The position numbers and the translations under genes were made by a program. 64,000 nt of DNA from Pomphorhynchus laevis (lineage: Eukaryota; Acanthocephala; Palaeacanthocephala; Echinorhynchida; Pomphorhynchidae): NCBI GenBank assembly GCA_012934845.2, contig WNNJ02003018.1, forward strand, positions 213,329-277,328, read 5' to 3'. The notes below the pieces were generated by a model. The model was not told the origin of the DNA. It saw only the letters and a list, made by a program, of their open reading frames with translations, and ran no database searches. This document shows positions 33,656 to 44,173 of this stretch, piece by piece. The number at the start of each line of letters is the position of its first letter. The first letter of the stretch is position 1.

Positions 33656-34005
33656 AATATAATTAAAATAATATAATAATTACCAAATAATTATTATGAA
33701 TCATCGTATGTTATTTATTAATCAATTCATAACAATTGACTTTTATTTAAAATTTTAATTTTAAATTTTACTCTATATTTCTTATTCTTTAATTTTAATA
33801 GAATCTAATTTTATTATTCTATATCTTGAAATTATATATAATTATTTAATTATTTGAATTTTATGTATCTTTGTTTTTCTTTATTTGTATAGTGTAAAAT
33901 ACGTAGGCTCAGTTATCTGATCTGATTGATTTAATAATTACAGATATTTAAAGGAAGGAATATGCAGTACTATCAGATTAGATAACTGAGTTTACGTATT
34001 TTATA

Positions 34006-34300
34006 GTCCCGCTGCTATGTTGGGTAGAGGAGTTAGGGGTCGAAACCTGATAGCATAGCAGTTCCTCCTGATGACCTCTAATTCTTATTCTGATACAACG
34101 TCTGTTATTTATTAGTCAATTCATAAAAATGACGTTTATTTTAAATTTCAATTTTTTATTTTACCTTGATTTAAATTATAGAAAATCTAAAAACAATTAT
34201 TAATTTTAATATTTAATTATTAAATTTTGATTTAGCATTATTATGTTTTGTTTATTTTATAATTATATTAAATACGTATACTCAGTTGGCTGATTTGATT
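34006..34300 (+). mobile_element. PLE 3' end, structured element copy 3 plus tail
   Basis: 34006-34096 carries P1 (GTCCC with GGGGT/C), P2 (CTGCTATG/CATAGCAG), GAAAC and CTGATGA. The tail to about 34300 ends with TACTCAGTTGGCTGATTTG. It is 5' truncated at P1, with no RT. Confidence 0.7.
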
Positions 34301-34307
34301 TATACGA

Positions 34308-34496
34308 TACATAAATTAAAAATAAAGAGAAATAATTATTAATAATAAATGATTATAATAGATTTTAATAAAAAATAATTGAATAATACTTGTCAGTAGA
34401 ACAAATCAGATAACTAAGTATACGTATTTTAAACTATATATAAATTTAAAATAAAGAGAAATAATTATTAATAATAAATGATTATAATAGATTTTT
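34308..34496. repeat. 60-bp direct repeat pair
   Basis: 34308-34370 and 34435-34496 share a nearly identical segment containing AAAGAGAAATAATTATTAA. An inverted PLE end block (ATCAGATAACTAAGTATACG) lies between them. Confidence 0.6.
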
Positions 34497-34905
34497 TACA
34501 ATTTATATTTATATAACAATATAATTTATAATTAAAATTTAAAATAAAAATCGATTTTTATGAATTGACTAAGTAGATAATTGGTACCTATAAACTGTTA
34601 TGTCAACAGGTTTTACTCTGGCGATACCGTGTGTTGTTAATACCTGTGTTACAATTCATCGAGGAAACTTAACAAATTCAACCGAAATGTTCTGTTGAAT
34701 TTACTTCGTCGCTGACTTGTATATCTCTTGGATGGACAAGATGACGTATTAGATACTTTATTGACACCGACTAGGAGTTTATTCTACTGACAAGTTTAAA
34801 CATTTTAAATAAATAATTATATAATCTTATATTAAATCTTATAATCTTATCAAATAATGTTATTTTATTATTAATCTTAAAAATAATTAAAAGATTTAAC
34901 AAGAG

Positions 34906-35212
34906 TTCAAAAGAATAGTGTATCAATAGGGAACCCTTTAGCTCTCAAATTAGCTGATGTTTATAGGATATATTGAGAAACCAATCATCCAACTGATGGA
35001 TGTCAACCATCCAACTGATGTATGACATTGTTAAGTAGATAAGTAGATAACGCGGCGAAAGTCACGAATCCAGGTTCAAAAGGATAGTATATCAATGGGG
35101 AACCCTTTAGCTGATGTTTATACGAGTAATTAGGAAGCTTTATATGTCCTACTGATGGATGACATTGTTAAACGGATAAGATACGTAGATGATGCGTTTA
35201 TAATTGATCAAA
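34906..35212 (+). mobile_element. Penelope-clade RT fragment, partly duplicated
   Basis: Two tandem partial copies of one RT region. Copy one (34906-35030) reads SIGNPLALKLADVYR. Copy two (35075-35212) reads SMGNPLADVYTSN and then DIVKRIRYVDDAFIID, the catalytic YVDD box. This is the classical Penelope type, as at 29320. Broken. Confidence 0.55.
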
Positions 35213-35233
35213 TTATGATGTATCAAATTTAAT

Positions 35234-35640
35234 CAGAGGAAATGCGTCCTTTATACGTATTTGGCCCGCTGCTATGTTGGGTAGAGGAGTTAGGGGCCGA
35301 AACCTGATAGCATAGCAGTTCCTCCTGATGACCTCTTATCCTTATTCTGATACAACGTCTCTTATTTATAGACAATTCATAAAAATTGACTTTTATTTTA
35401 AATTTCAATTTTTTATTTTAACTTATTGTAAATTATATAAAATAATATTATTATTTATCAGTTATCGTTATTTTATATCATAAAATACGTAGACTCAATT
35501 ATCTGGTTATTTAAAAGTAAGAACATTATATATTTAGACAAATAAAAGGTGTTCCAATGAATATTCAAAGTAGCCCAATCATAGCTGACATTTTTTAGTT
35601 TTTTATAATATGAATTTGTTCATAATTTGAAAATAAATCA
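35234..35640 (+). mobile_element. PLE 3' end copy 4 and adjoining PLE RT scrap
   Basis: 35234-35353 has CAGAGG, a hairpin (AAATGCGT with ACGTATTT, held by one G.T pair), P2, GAAAC and CTGATGA. The tail ends near 35490 with ACGTAGACTCAATTATCTGG. 35525-35640 is a short piece of the PLE1-type RT start (RQIKGVP-like) in the same direction. Confidence 0.6.
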
Positions 35641-36556
35641 GATAAGTTTATTATTTACTAATAATAAATAATAAATAATTTTATGCGATTTTATACAATT
35701 TGTATTTATATTACGTTTATATAAAAGTTTGAATTTATTATTAAAATTGAATTTATCATTAAAACTGCTGTAATAGTACAAAACAAAATAAAATAAAAAT
35801 ATAATTGAATAGAAAACGAAATCCCATTCCAAGGCTTATGGTAATGCAAAGAAATAAATAATCGAGAATTCAAATCAATAGAACTTAAAATTCAAATAAA
35901 ATTACTTGGTTTACTATAAATGAATAATTAAACGAAAACTGGTATGATATTTTTAAATTGAAAAGATCCACAAATTCACTGTCACACGCTGCACATCACA
36001 AACGAATATAGTCTAACTAGGTGGTTCAGCTTTGAGATATAAGTACATAATTTACTTGTGCTTTGAAGCACCCTATCGAACATTTTCGGTATACGGAAAA
36101 CGAACTAAAATTGAACGTTCAAATGGGACCTGATGATTTTATTTTATAATCAAATACATATAGGTTATAATTTAAATAAAAACTTGAGAGCAACTTAAGT
36201 TTTCGTAAAAGAAAAGATTAGTGTGGATTTATTCTTACGGAATAATTCAAGAATCTTATGTAGTACTCAAAATGTTCAAGAAATAGATTTTAATTTACAC
36301 CTCAACCCAACAAATATTAAAATAGGTGAGATTGAAATTTTTATATAGTGATCAACATTTTTATTTGACCCTACAAAGATGTAAAATTATCGACTAATAA
36401 TTAAGACGTCTAATTCCAGTTTCGACTCGAAGGTAATGTTTTACTGTATAATTTTATTTTAAATAAATAAGCTTTAATGAACATTGTATGCTAAAGTAAT
36501 TTAAAATAACTCAATTTAAATTTCGTTTAAAAAATTCTAGAAGTATAATAACTTCA
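35641..36556. other. Upstream region of the FHA gene, no other gene seen
   Basis: AT-rich DNA. No clear core promoter motif can be named. The first ATG of the FHA ORF follows a run of A-rich sequence. No repeat or coding motif recognised. Confidence 0.4.
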
Positions 36557-37447
36557 ATGGCATGGCTCATTGAAGACTATAAAACGAGAAAGTATTTATT
36601 TTTAGAAAGGGATGTTACCTATACGATAGGCCGTCATAAATCATGTAATCTATCCATATCAGATGACGCGTCATTGAGCCGAATTCAATTTTATATTATT
36701 CCATCAGAAACAACCGTAAAAGTTAGAAATAATTCTAAATTTCCAACGATAATTGATAGCGTACCTGTCAAAGATGAGATAGATATTGTTCATCATGATA
36801 AGATCTATATAATTACTTGTGGAGAATCAACACGTTTAAAATTATATCCTCCGCTGACTGTAGTGGATTATGATAGCTCAGTTTCTGGAATTATAAGTAA
36901 GAGACTGATTGTCAAGGACAAAGACAGCGTTAGAGCACCATTCAATATTATTAAAAGCAATGTGGTGTATCTTATTGACAAACAGATTGAATGGGCTCCT
37001 TTTGTAGAACACTGTGATGGTCTTTCTAGTGACAGCTATGAACACTTTACCTTACTTTTGCCCAAGAAGCGCACAAAATTATCATCAGCTTCATCCAAAG
37101 ACAGCGCTGAAACTGTAGATTATAATGATTTTGACAAGCCAAATTCGCCGGAGCGACACATTTACCAATTTTCAGATAGAACTGATAACGATATTGATAC
37201 AGTACACAAACCAGCGACGGGTGCATGGATCACCTGTGGACATAAAGATAACAGAAACGACGATTTGGTAACTGCTATTGATACTGACGATCTAATCGTT
37301 TTGAAGTGTCAAAAACAACGAACACGTTTTGTAGGAGAACACAAAAATAAAGTTTGTCCAGAAATAATCGGCCGTTCCGATTTGAAAGTTCACAAAAGTC
37401 CACAGAAACGCATTGACGATTTTCTACAAGATCATCTATCATCATGA
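36557..37447 (+). CDS. FHA-domain protein, possibly nibrin-like
   Basis: A single-exon ORF of 296 residues. Residues about 20-95 form a forkhead-associated domain: YTIGRHKSCNLSISDD, then SLSRIQFYI, then NNSKFPTI and a strand-rich end LKLYPPLTVVDYD. FHA domains bind phosphothreonine peptides in DNA-damage and cell-cycle signalling. The N-terminal placement and the YPPL turn after the domain recall nibrin (NBS1), but I see no clear BRCT repeats or MRE11-binding tail, and the usual His after SR is Gln here. The middle is acidic and Ser/Asp-rich. The C-terminus has KSPQKRIDDFLQDHL, which resembles a PCNA-interacting (PIP) box with Leu in the last aromatic place. The start is the first ATG after stops. 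It has no intron and could be a short orthologue or a derived copy. Confidence 0.65.
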   Translation: MAWLIEDYKTRKYLFLERDVTYTIGRHKSCNLSISDDASLSRIQFYIIPSETTVKVRNNSKFPTIIDSVPVKDEIDIVHHDKIYIITCGESTRLKLYPPLTVVDYDSSVSGIISKRLIVKDKDSVRAPFNIIKSNVVYLIDKQIEWAPFVEHCDGLSSDSYEHFTLLLPKKRTKLSSASSKDSAETVDYNDFDKPNSPERHIYQFSDRTDNDIDTVHKPATGAWITCGHKDNRNDDLVTAIDTDDLIVLKCQKQRTRFVGEHKNKVCPEIIGRSDLKVHKSPQKRIDDFLQDHLSS

Positions 37448-37860
37448 GCGAGCATTGTTCATATAAACATTAGGTGAAATTTACATTCCTTTGTAGATAT
37501 GCATAAGCGATTTTTGAACGATTTTTAATATTATAAACTCAAAATCTTAAAGTTTTGATAGGAAAGTTTTATTTTGCTTAGCATCATTTGCGATTTTTGC
37601 GATTACGTCAATAAACACTAAGTAAAATAGTTAAGTATAATAATCAAAAGGTGAACTAAATATCAATTTAGCTAAATATTAATTTAATAGTTTTATATAT
37701 TTTAAAAATTAATTTAATATGAGAATTTTACCTAGTGCAGTTACTCGACTTCAAGGAAAAAAGAGTCATTTACAATTTAGTAACAAAAAACATATAAAAA
37801 CACTGAATTTATAGCTTCACAACGCAAATGTAAATAGTTTGAGCTACGGCTACTAGTCAG
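37448..37860. other. AT-rich 3' flank of the FHA gene
   Basis: No gene recognised. The PLE2 tail begins at its right side near an AGTTCAGCTAACTGAATC block at about 37858. Confidence 0.45.
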
Positions 37861-40137
37861 TTCAGCTAACTGAATCTACATATTTAATAAATAAAATAAA
37901 AAAATTAATAAATAAAAATAAATAAATAAAAATAATAATGCTAAATCAACAAATCAAAATTTAACAATTTGATAATAAATAATTATAAATAGTTGTTATA
38001 AGATTTTATAACTTATATTAAGTTTAAATAAAAAATTAAAATATAAAAAAGTCGATTTGATAAGATATGAACTTATCTATTTGAACATTCTTCGCAAATC
38101 TATTCACAATCATAATTCGTCTTAAGTATCAAATCAGCTAATTGAGTTACATATTTAAAAAATTTTAAATATAAATTTAAAAGAATGCTAATTCAAAATT
38201 TAATAATAAAATCATAAATAATTAAATAATTATAAATAATAAGTAATTGTTTTTAAATTTTATATAATTATATCAAGTTAAAATAAAAATTGAAATTTTA
38301 AATAAAAGTCAATTTTTATGAATTGACTAATAAATAATAGACGTTGTATCAGAATAAGAATTAGAGGTCATCAAGAGGAACTGCTATGCTATCAGGATTC
38401 GGCCCCTAACTCCTCAACCCAACATAGCAGCGGGGCAAAATACATGCTAACGATGTATTTCCTCTGATAAAACTACCTAGTATCTTATTCTAATACAAAG
38501 TATATTATTTATTATCCATCTATAAAAATTTGCCACTTAACAGTTTAAATTTATTCTTTATGTTACTGTGTTGAATTATATATTTTACTATTTTCTGTTT
38601 GATGTTATTTTTATAGTAACCCTGTTTAAAATATGTATCTATTAAATTATTTAAATGATTTTGAAGAAAGCCAATATCATTACATATTGTTGCAATTCTT
38701 AAAATTTCATTATTTAATGTATTATATTTTATATTATATGGTATGCATGAATGCTCATGCAAAAATATGTTTCTTGTAAATTTAAATATGTCATCTTTAC
38801 GATATAAATTAATAGTAGTTTTAGTTAATGTTAATTTAATGTTCATATCTAGATATACACCTTCTTTATCATTAATATTGGTTTTGTTAAGAATAAGGCT
38901 TTCTGGATAAATGTGCTCACTAATTGAATAAAAATTATTAGAATTAAATACACATATATCATCAATGTATCGAAACATATATTTCATATATTTATATTGT
39001 TTAGATTTAGTTTTTACACAGTTATGAACAAATTCATATTCTATAAAGCTTAAAAACAAGTCAGCTATAATTGGGCTACTATTACCACCCATTGGAACAC
39101 CTTTTACTTGTCTAAATATAGATGTCCCTACTTTTAAATAATTTTGATTTATCAAAATATTTAAGGATTCTATTAATTCAATTTTATCCATATATTTATA
39201 TTTATTTAATGGTTTAATTTTTGTTAGATAGGCGTTATAATTATTATAACATATATATGTATATCTTTTTCCGAATAAAAGGTTAATTAATTTTACTCAC
39301 GCTTCTTTAATATATACTAAATCTAGATTTGTATAAAGCGTACTAAAATCGTATCTATTTATATTTTGAAAATTTATTCCTTTTGTCTGTTCTAAAAATT
39401 CTTTTGTAGAATTAATACTGAAATAGTGTTTTATACCAGTATTAATTTCGATTACCTTGCAATATTTTTTAAAATGTGCTTTAATTACTTTAAGTATTTT
39501 ATTCATATAGACAGAAAGTGGTTTTAATGTACATTTAAAACGCACTACATATGAACCTAGGTTTTATTGGATTTTTATGTAATTTTGGATTCCAATATAA
39601 TATAGGTATAGTTTTATTATCTAATTCAACCTTTATACCCTTTTTATCCATTATAGAACAGTGACTTGTAATAATTGTTTCTAAACTCAACTCACTACGT
39701 TCATATGTTGGATTTACATTTAAATCATTAGAATTAACCTCTTTCATTAGTATATCATAATAAAGCTTTTTGCATATGAAGACAAAGTTATTACTAGCTT
39801 TATCAATAGTTGTTATTATATAGTTATCCTTTAATTTAGTAAGTTCTTTATACATATCTTTATTAATTTTATCTTTCCTTTTATAATTGTTTGTTATTTT
39901 CATTTTATTTTTAATTTTATCAAATATATAATCTTTCCAAATGTTTATCTTAGATATATTCGAGCTTTCACTATTAATCAGCTTACTAAAGTAATCATTT
40001 AAGTTATTATATAACGAACTGTAAATTTTATTTTTGTCGTTGTTGTTATTTAATCTATATTTATACCCTTTTGATAGCAGCTTTCTTAATTCACAATTTT
40101 CAATTAATTCTAGATTATGGGTACATATTTGTTCATT
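37860..40137 (-). mobile_element. Penelope-like element PLE2
   Basis: A close relative of PLE1, clearly near-identical over long stretches. RT C-terminal half at 39191-38520 ([38 protein letters not shown]). Central part at 39545-39297 (KPLSVYMNKILKVIKAH, INRYDFSTLYTNLD, the motif A region). N-terminal part at 40137-39535 (TTIDKASNNFVFICKK, WNPKLHKNPIKPRF). It is broken in a few places and 5' truncated at 40137. The structured element lies at 38496-38346, 3' of the RT. A second, partial tail block lies at about 38140. No endonuclease seen. Confidence 0.85.
38346..38496 (-). ncRNA. PLE 3' structured RNA element, copy 5
   Basis: Same parts as copy 1: closing stem GTATTAGAATAAG with CTTATTCTGATAC, hairpin AAATACAT with ATGTATTT, P1 GCCCC with GGGGC, P2 CTGCTATG with CATAGCAG, and box GAATC in place of GAAAC. 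The stems hold while loops differ. Confidence 0.6.
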
Positions 40138-40560
40138 TATAAGCAATGGCGATTTTGATAGAAATAGGAAAGCTTAGCAACTGAGCTCACTTAGTTTGCA
40201 GGACAGAACATGTATTTTAATGATAAAAAATTTTTAATATAATAATTTATTCTGAATACTTAAAAAATATACACATGGTAACCGTAAAACATCCCATATA
40301 GGTTAGCTAAAAGTGTTGTCTATAAGCAGATAATTTATTGTTGACTAATTAAAAAATGGTCTAGATTTTTAAATACTTACAGTGATATTCTTATATTAAA
40401 TACAATATATTAAAAAAGTTTTTATCACCTTAAAAAAGTTTGATAACTAATAAACATACAAACAGAATACACATTACTGCAATCTGTCGTATTATTGATT
40501 CGAGTATCCTACCGAATAATTTGTCGATAATTTACAAGAAAATTTACAACTGTTTAAGCT
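40138..40560. other. AT-rich, no gene seen
   Basis: Between the truncated 5' end of PLE2 and the leader of LINE C. No recognisable feature. Confidence 0.4.
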
Positions 40561-40877
40561 AATATACAATCTGAAATACATACAACTAGCGACTTGAGAA
40601 GGCTCCGATGGCTGCTTTGACGGCTGCACTTAAAAAATTGTTAAGCTATTCTAACTACAAGATAAAATACACAATTCCCGAAGAACCTAAAAAAAACCTA
40701 AAAAACCTAAAGAAGAACCTAAATTAGAAGAACCTAAACCTAAAAACCTATACCAGAAGAACCTCACAATCTATATTGAATTCTACACAAGAGACTTTAC
40801 TCTGATAAAGTCTGAATATACAATCTGAATATACATTCATATAATAGGTCAAACAGAGGAAGACTACAAAGCGAGGT

Positions 40878-41500
40878 GATGCTGTCAAGTTTGTGGATTA
40901 TCAGGTTCGGTGTTCAAGTGAAGATTGTCATGTGTGGACAAGTGTTTTAGTTCTCGGGGAAAAGAAAACAGCTCTGTCTAATGCATCTTTCTACTGCGGG
41001 TACTGCTGCGCATCTTTGATAAATGATTTGAAGACGGAATCTACCCCCTTGGTTGTCGGTCAGTCGAGTTGTAATTCTCTTGGACCCATATCAGCTCCAC
41101 CAATTCCAAAAAGCATAAGTGCCGGTCAAAGTAGGGAAGTTCTTATTTCCAAATCTACTAAGCATGTTGAAAATTCTAGTCGTAGTGATGGAAGCTATTC
41201 TAACTCCATATATCCCTCCTCAAGTCTTAACTCTATATATACCTCCTCCTAGGCCGCGTTTACTCAAGGCCGTATTTAGGGAGCAGCCGCATGCTGAGTA
41301 AATTCTTCGGAATTCATATCGTTTAAAAAGGATCTCATGTTAGTCTCTTGAAAGATCTTGACGCTCTTCAAAAGGAGAAATTGTCTCAAACTAAGAAATA
41401 ACTCGCATCTCGTGTTGCGCTTGGTGAGAGCAATCTATGTGTGCAAAATTTTCAAGTAGTGAGGCGACGCATTCGAATCAGTTGGTCCCCACTAGATGTA
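40878..41500 (+). pseudogene. LINE C ORF1 (broken)
   Basis: The N-terminal zinc motif is VRCSSEDCHVW and SFYCGYCCAS (40893-41030), equivalent to LINE A and B. A stop falls at 41252 in a Ser/Tyr-rich stretch; after a frame change the RPRLLKAVF block follows at about 41252, then a degraded block and NLCVQNFQVV at 41430-41460. The A AAT TTT heptamer is at 41446-41452 in the ORF1 frame. Confidence 0.65.
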
Positions 41501-44173
41501 TCGCCTCTAATGAATGTGAAGGGTTTTGGCAAGGTCTTATAGCATATAAGCGCCTAGCTGATTTGGGATCTGAAGTGTGTCAGATTGCTAGAGATGATAT
41601 TATTACTCGCACTGGTGTGAATAAAAGTAATAGCATATTTTATTGTAATGTTCGGAGCTTCTTACAGAAAGTCGATGAGCTAAAGTTTAGGATCGAGTAT
41701 GTTAATCTAATTATAGTTGGTATTACAGAATCTTGGCTTAATTGTGATGTATCTGATGCTGAGGTATCCATCCCAGACTATTCTTTGTTCCGTAGTGATC
41801 GGATAGGGGGTAGGGTGGTGGCGTAGCTCTCTGTATGAGAGACGAAGTTAAGGTGCGTGTTTTGAGTAAGTCGTCTATTGATAGAGTTGAGAGTTTGTGG
41901 TGTCAGGTGAAGTTTGATAAGTACTCACTCATCATACTGGGTCTTGTGCATCGTGCTCCTAAGGCAATATCTAAGAAATTCATTGAAGAGATAGAGTTGT
42001 ATACGCGAATAGATTGTGATATTGTGATGATTGGGGATATAAATATGCCAGATGTTGAATAGACTTCAAATACGGTTCTTCCTGCTTGTGATAGTGAATC
42101 TTGTGACCTTATGGAGTGTTTTGCTTATTGTGGTCTTGCTCAATTTGTTGATGTACATACTCGCTTTTCAAGTTGTAGTTCTTCCCTTCTTGATCTTTGC
42201 CTATCGACAAACAGTCAATTAATCAGTAGTATCCAATATGATTCTCCTGTTGGTTTGTCTGATCACTGTGTACTTAAAGTTTTGCTAAATATACAAATGA
42301 GGGTGTTTCATCATGCTCGGTACAAACGTCAGATTAATGTTTTTTCGGGCGAACCATGATGTTATTACATCAAAGCTGCATAGAGTAAGTTGGCCTGATC
42401 CGGCTGTTGTCGGAGTTGACGAGGCCTGGAATCATTTTCGCGTGACGCTTTATTCTCTAATGGTAAAATTCTCACCTTTGAAGTCTAAGACTAGTCGGAA
42501 AAGCGCTCGTTGGTTTGATACTGAGCTGGCTACTGCGATGAAGGCTCGTGACTTCAGTTTCAAATGCTTTAAGGGTGGGTTTTGTGAATATGGTGTTTAT
42601 AAGCAGGCGAGAAATTTCTTCAATTCTTTAAAACGACATAAGCGCTATTTATTTGAAAATGGTCTAGCTCATAGTTGTAGACATGATTCCAAAGCTCTCT
42701 TTCTATATGTGAAAAGTAGTGGGAACGCTAATAAAACAATTGGCCAATATTTTGATAGCGTTATTGAAGAAGACCTTGCTGAGATGTTCTCAAGGCATTT
42801 TTACTTGGACAAAGAAACTCCAAACGAGTATTCTGAACCTATCCAGAACAGTGAGACGATAAGAGGTGCTAGTGTTTCATATCCTAGTTTAGACATAGCT
42901 AATTTGATAACTCCTGAGAAAAGTTTTAGCTGAACTGCATCGTCTTAAAGAGACAAAATCCAAAGGTGCTGATTTGTTACCTTCGATATATCTTCGTCGA
43001 ATAGCAGACTCAATATATACACCACTTTGTAACATATTTCGACAATCTATTATTGATACTACTCTTCCAAAAGAGTGGAAACAATCGATCATTCACCCCA
43101 TCTTCAAAAAGGGTGATAGATCTTCAGTAGACAATTACAGGCCAGTAAGTATTACTTGCTTATGTTGTAGAATGTTAGAGCGAATTATACATGGTTATAT
43201 GGTCAAGTTTTATAGTGAGAATAATGTAATAGCTCCTGAGCAACATGGTTTCCGTAAGGGTTATTCGACAGTTACTAATATACTCGCAGCCCATCTTGAT
43301 TGGTCAGCTAATAAAGCCGTATCCATTGCTACTGACATCATATTATTCGATTTCTCTAAGGCATTCGACAGAGTAGACCATAGATTCCTCCTAAATAAAC
43401 TAGAGAAAAGTGGCATTCCATTTTTGCTTGTTAGATGGATTGAATCGTTTTTAAGCAATCGTAGTTATTGTGTGCATGTAGATAATTTTTACTCTTCTTC
43501 GCGGCCATGTAATATAGGGGTGCCTCAAGGTTCAGTATTGGGTCCATTGTTATTTAGTGTCTACATCAACGATCTCCCGGAATTTACTGATTCTCGGATG
43601 CTTTTATATGCAGATGATTTGAAAATCTGGCGGGCAATTCGTTCACCCAATGATATAGTTAAACTGCAACGGGATATCGATAAAGTCGAAAATTGGGCTC
43701 TGATCAATAGGTTGATTGTAAATATATCAAAATGCAAACATTTACGTGTTCGTGGCGGAAATGCTCAATCTTTAGTTAATTATAGCTTTCAAAGCAGTGA
43801 TATAGAACGAGTGAGCAAATATAAGGACTTGGGAGTGTGGATAAACAGTGATTTGAGTACCGTCACACATACTGAACATGCTTGTTCAAATGCGTTGGGG
43901 ATAATCGGTCAACTTCGATGCACTTTCATTGCACTCAATCAATTTGCCCTACGTCCGCTAATCTTTGCTCATGTGTTGAGCCGTCTTCTATATGTTGCGC
44001 CGTGTGTGTATCCCCAAAATTCAAAAGAACATATTAGTTCAGAGAGAATACTTCATAGAGCTACCAAGCTAGCACCGCAACTGAAATTTTTGTCGTACCC
44101 TGATCGATTAAAAGCACTTAGACTTGAGACTGTCACGTGGACTCGCCGGTACATCGATATGAGTATGGTCTGG
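41437..44173 (+). pseudogene. LINE C ORF2, endonuclease and RT (broken; continues after the LTR element)
   Basis: Endonuclease pieces: FYCNVRSFLQKVDELKF, ITESWLNCD, MIGDINMPDVE and DSPVGLSDHCVLKV. RT pieces: KEWKQSIIHPIFKKGD, NYRPVSITCLCCRMLER, ILFDFSKAFDRVDH (motif A), GVPQGSVLGPLLFSVYIN and LLYADDLKIWR (motif C). The last long open stretch is 42974-44179 (401 codons). The C-terminal end resumes at 48061 (QIHDLYHPLRDCLHLRS, LRGHGLTL) and finishes AAFPYL at 48312. At least four frame changes or stops. Confidence 0.8.

Noticed and set aside
28141-36556. tRNA or other small structured RNA genes
   Set aside because: No cloverleaf with A and B box motifs could be found by eye in the AT-rich spacers.
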